Assembly: GCA_002349055.1 (NCBI GenBank)
Contig: DECD01000051.1
Location: forward strand, 6,352 to 19,328
Direction: 5' to 3'
DNA length: 12,977 nucleotides
Source of the DNA: Bacteroidales bacterium UBA2939
GTDB lineage: Bacteria > Bacteroidota > Bacteroidia > Bacteroidales > P3
Each line of letters begins with the position of its first letter. Position 1 is the first letter of the stretch. A program made the translations under genes and the position numbers. Of the stretch, positions 11,307-12,977 are shown piece after piece. The notes beneath the pieces were generated by a model. The model was not told the DNA's origin and ran no database searches. It worked only from the letters and a program-made list of their open reading frames with translations.

Positions 11307-12977
11307 CTATTTCGTCAGGATGACGGGGGTTTCGGAAACCTGCATCTGGGCTTGGACGCTGGCATTGAAGGCGGGCCAGTCGGAGGCTTCATAAACACGT
11401 TTGCCGAAGACGGCCTGTTCGCCGAAGTGCAGTTTGTTGTCCTCCATCTGGAAGCCGCAGCCGAAGGAGGCGGCGGGGTTGGCGATGCCGTCGACCATGG
11501 GGTAGTGGAACTGTGAGGGGGCATAGGGGAGGGTGACGGTCTCGCGGATGTCGACCAGACGGGAGCAGCGGTCGGCGAAGGGTTGGGTGCGGGTTTCGGG
11601 GGAGAGTTTGAAGTAGAGGTGGCTCATAGCGCGGGAGAAGAGGTTGCGGGCGGTGAGGGGGATGAAGGAGATGACCTCTTTGTCGACGGAGGCGTAGTGG
11701 GGGATGCGGTAGCGGTAGGTGATGGAGACGGGTTGGTCGAGGTAGCGGTCGGGGTCGGTGTGCTGGATGTCGAGGATTTCGGCGGTGGGTACTATACGGA
11801 GGAGTTCCCTCTCGAGGTTGGTGCGCCACTGGCTCATGGGGGCGCTGAAGACACCGCGGACGGCGGCGTCGCTCTGGCCCTCGGCGGTGACGGTGAAGGT
11901 GCCGGTGAGGGTGCCGTCCATGTCGATGGAGCTCTCGCCGACGATGCGGATGTAGTGTTTCTCGGCGGGAGAGATGGGGGTTTCCATGAGGTCGCAGCCC
12001 TCGGCGGTGCCGATGAGGTAGCCCTGCTGCTGTTCGGCGCTGCTCCAGAGTTCACGGACGTTGGGGACCCAGGTGGGGTCGAGCATGAGGAAGGAGCCGT
12101 TGCGGAGCTGGACGGCGCAGACGGAGTGGTTGAACTGGTCGGCGGGGATGCGGTCGATGCGTTCGCCGGCCATCGTCATTGCGGCATAGGCCTTAAAGCC
12201 AGCGGCGCGGAGGAAACCGATGAGGGTGGAGGCTTTGTCCTTGCAGACGCCGCAGCGGTCGGAGTAGTTCATCTGCTGGTTGTGGAGGGTGAATCCTTCG
12301 CCGGGACCCATGGAGATGCCGGCGTAGCGGATGTTGTCGGCCACCCAGTGGGTGAGGGCGCTGATGCTGTCCATCTCGGTGCTGGCACCACGGAGGATTT
12401 CGTTGACCTTCTGCTGCACCTCGGGGGTGGGGTTGAAGCTGCCGTAGTCCTCGTTGACGCCGAAGAACCAGCGGCTTTTGGCCTGCCAGTCGGGACTGGT
12501 GGAGAGGAGGAGTTTGCACTGGATGTCGTTGTTGGCTAGAGCGCGGGGTTCGCGTTTGAGGGGCATGATGTCCTCCTTGTTGCTGAAGGTGTAGAGGCTG
12601 CGGCCAGCCTCGTCGGCAGCCTCGCGGCGGATGTTGAGCTCGCCGCTGTAGACCTTGTACTGGAGGTTTTTACTGTCGAGGATGTTGAGCTGGTAGACCT
12701 TGTGCTGGACGGGCTGGTCGCTCCAGAAGGGGACGATGTCGTAGTAGTGTCCCCGCATGGGTGGCACATAGCGGTCGTCGTTGTCGGGGAGGCCGGCAAA
12801 GGTGCTGTTGAGGCTGGGGCGTTCGTCCTGAAGGAGGGCGTAGGTGTAGCCTTTCTTATAGGTCCAGACTTCGAGTTTGTCGCCGAGGTTGAGTCGGCCG
12901 ATTTGTACCATTTTCTGGCTGGCGCCCCAGTAGATCATGCGGGCTGGCGCCACGTAGTCGTAGACCTTGATGTTGCC
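11307..12977 (-). CDS. DUF3857/transglutaminase-like protein with intact Cys-His-Asp triad, 5' end outside the window
   Basis: The frame is open to the window edge, so 556 C-terminal residues are seen and the start is missing; the GTG at 12951-12953 is not a real start. The first part is beta-rich (YDIVPFWSDQPVQHKVYQL). A transglutaminase-like core follows with Cys245 (codon 12243-12245) in CGVCKDKASTL, His284 (12126-12128) in FNHSV and Asp300 (12078-12080) in LDPTW, the complete triad. Beyond that lies another beta domain of about 250 residues, as in DUF3857-type proteins of Bacteroidota. It is probably periplasmic or exposed at the cell surface; the substrate (peptide cross-linking, cleavage or amide chemistry) is unknown. 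It is the upstream member of a pair with the gene at 9804. Confidence 0.85.
   Translation of the reverse strand, partial: GNIKVYDYVAPARMIYWGASQKMVQIGRLNLGDKLEVWTYKKGYTYALLQDERPSLNSTFAGLPDNDDRYVPPMRGHYYDIVPFWSDQPVQHKVYQLNILDSKNLQYKVYSGELNIRREAADEAGRSLYTFSNKEDIMPLKREPRALANNDIQCKLLLSTSPDWQAKSRWFFGVNEDYGSFNPTPEVQQKVNEILRGASTEMDSISALTHWVADNIRYAGISMGPGEGFTLHNQQMNYSDRCGVCKDKASTLIGFLRAAGFKAYAAMTMAGERIDRIPADQFNHSVCAVQLRNGSFLMLDPTWVPNVRELWSSAEQQQGYLIGTAEGCDLMETPISPAEKHYIRIVGESSIDMDGTLTGTFTVTAEGQSDAAVRGVFSAPMSQWRTNLERELLRIVPTAEILDIQHTDPDRYLDQPVSITYRYRIPHYASVDKEVISFIPLTARNLFSRAMSHLYFKLSPETRTQPFADRCSRLVDIRETVTLPYAPSQFHYPMVDGIANPAASFGCGFQMEDNKLHFGEQAVFGKRVYEASDWPAFNASVQAQMQVSETPVILTK

Overview
The window looks like chromosomal DNA of a Bacteroidales-type bacterium (phylum Bacteroidota). 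A type IX secretion sorting domain ends the first protein. Promoters match the Bacteroidota form TTTG-N(18-20)-TAnnTTTG. Small MKK...AQ-type outer membrane barrels are present, as is a transglutaminase-like (DUF3857-type) gene pair. Coding regions are GC-rich and intergenic regions are strikingly AT-rich and repeat-laden. No rRNA, tRNA, CRISPR array, transposase or integrase is visible. Species cannot be told.

Layout. (1) 1-465: 3' end of a C10 (streptopain-type) cysteine protease with a T9SS tail. It converges, two bases apart, on a sensor histidine kinase (468-1703, minus) that has no response regulator beside it. (2) 1830-4596: the tightly overlapping operon pyrG-mtnN-luxS. MtnN hydrolyses S-adenosylhomocysteine to S-ribosylhomocysteine and LuxS splits that to homocysteine and the AI-2 precursor. 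CTP synthase leads the transcript. (3) 4600-5472: a small cassette encoding a four-helix-bundle (IVS/S23-like) protein and an ATGA-overlapping leucine-zipper ORF. It is bracketed on both sides by 9-bp GATAGA arrays that keep a strict 9-bp register and flip to their complement. (4) 5501-5593: an 11-bp minisatellite that also flips orientation. (5) 5635-6447: outer membrane barrel gene (minus) with its terminator and a good promoter. (6) 6485-6653: nested inverted repeat, either a MITE-like element or an RNA switch. (7) 6658-8429 (minus): a TM1266-type hydrogenase-system regulator followed by hydG, separated by a 10-bp CCTAGG array. (8) 8506-9796: back-to-back divergent promoter, a second barrel gene plus a small secreted protein, and a strong bidirectional terminator. 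(9) 9804-12977 (minus): two DUF3857/transglutaminase-like proteins. The upstream one keeps its Cys-His-Asp triad. The downstream one has lost the His and carries a 7-bp repeat inside its signal peptide.

The main candidate for something undescribed is the repeat-bracketed four-helix-bundle cassette (4600-5472). More generally, five distinct tandem arrays with periods 7, 7, 9, 10 and 11 bp (the 9-bp one in two copies) sit within and between otherwise ordinary housekeeping genes. Several overlap or touch stop or start codons, and the 9-bp and 11-bp ones reverse orientation midway so that their transcripts would fold into long hairpins.
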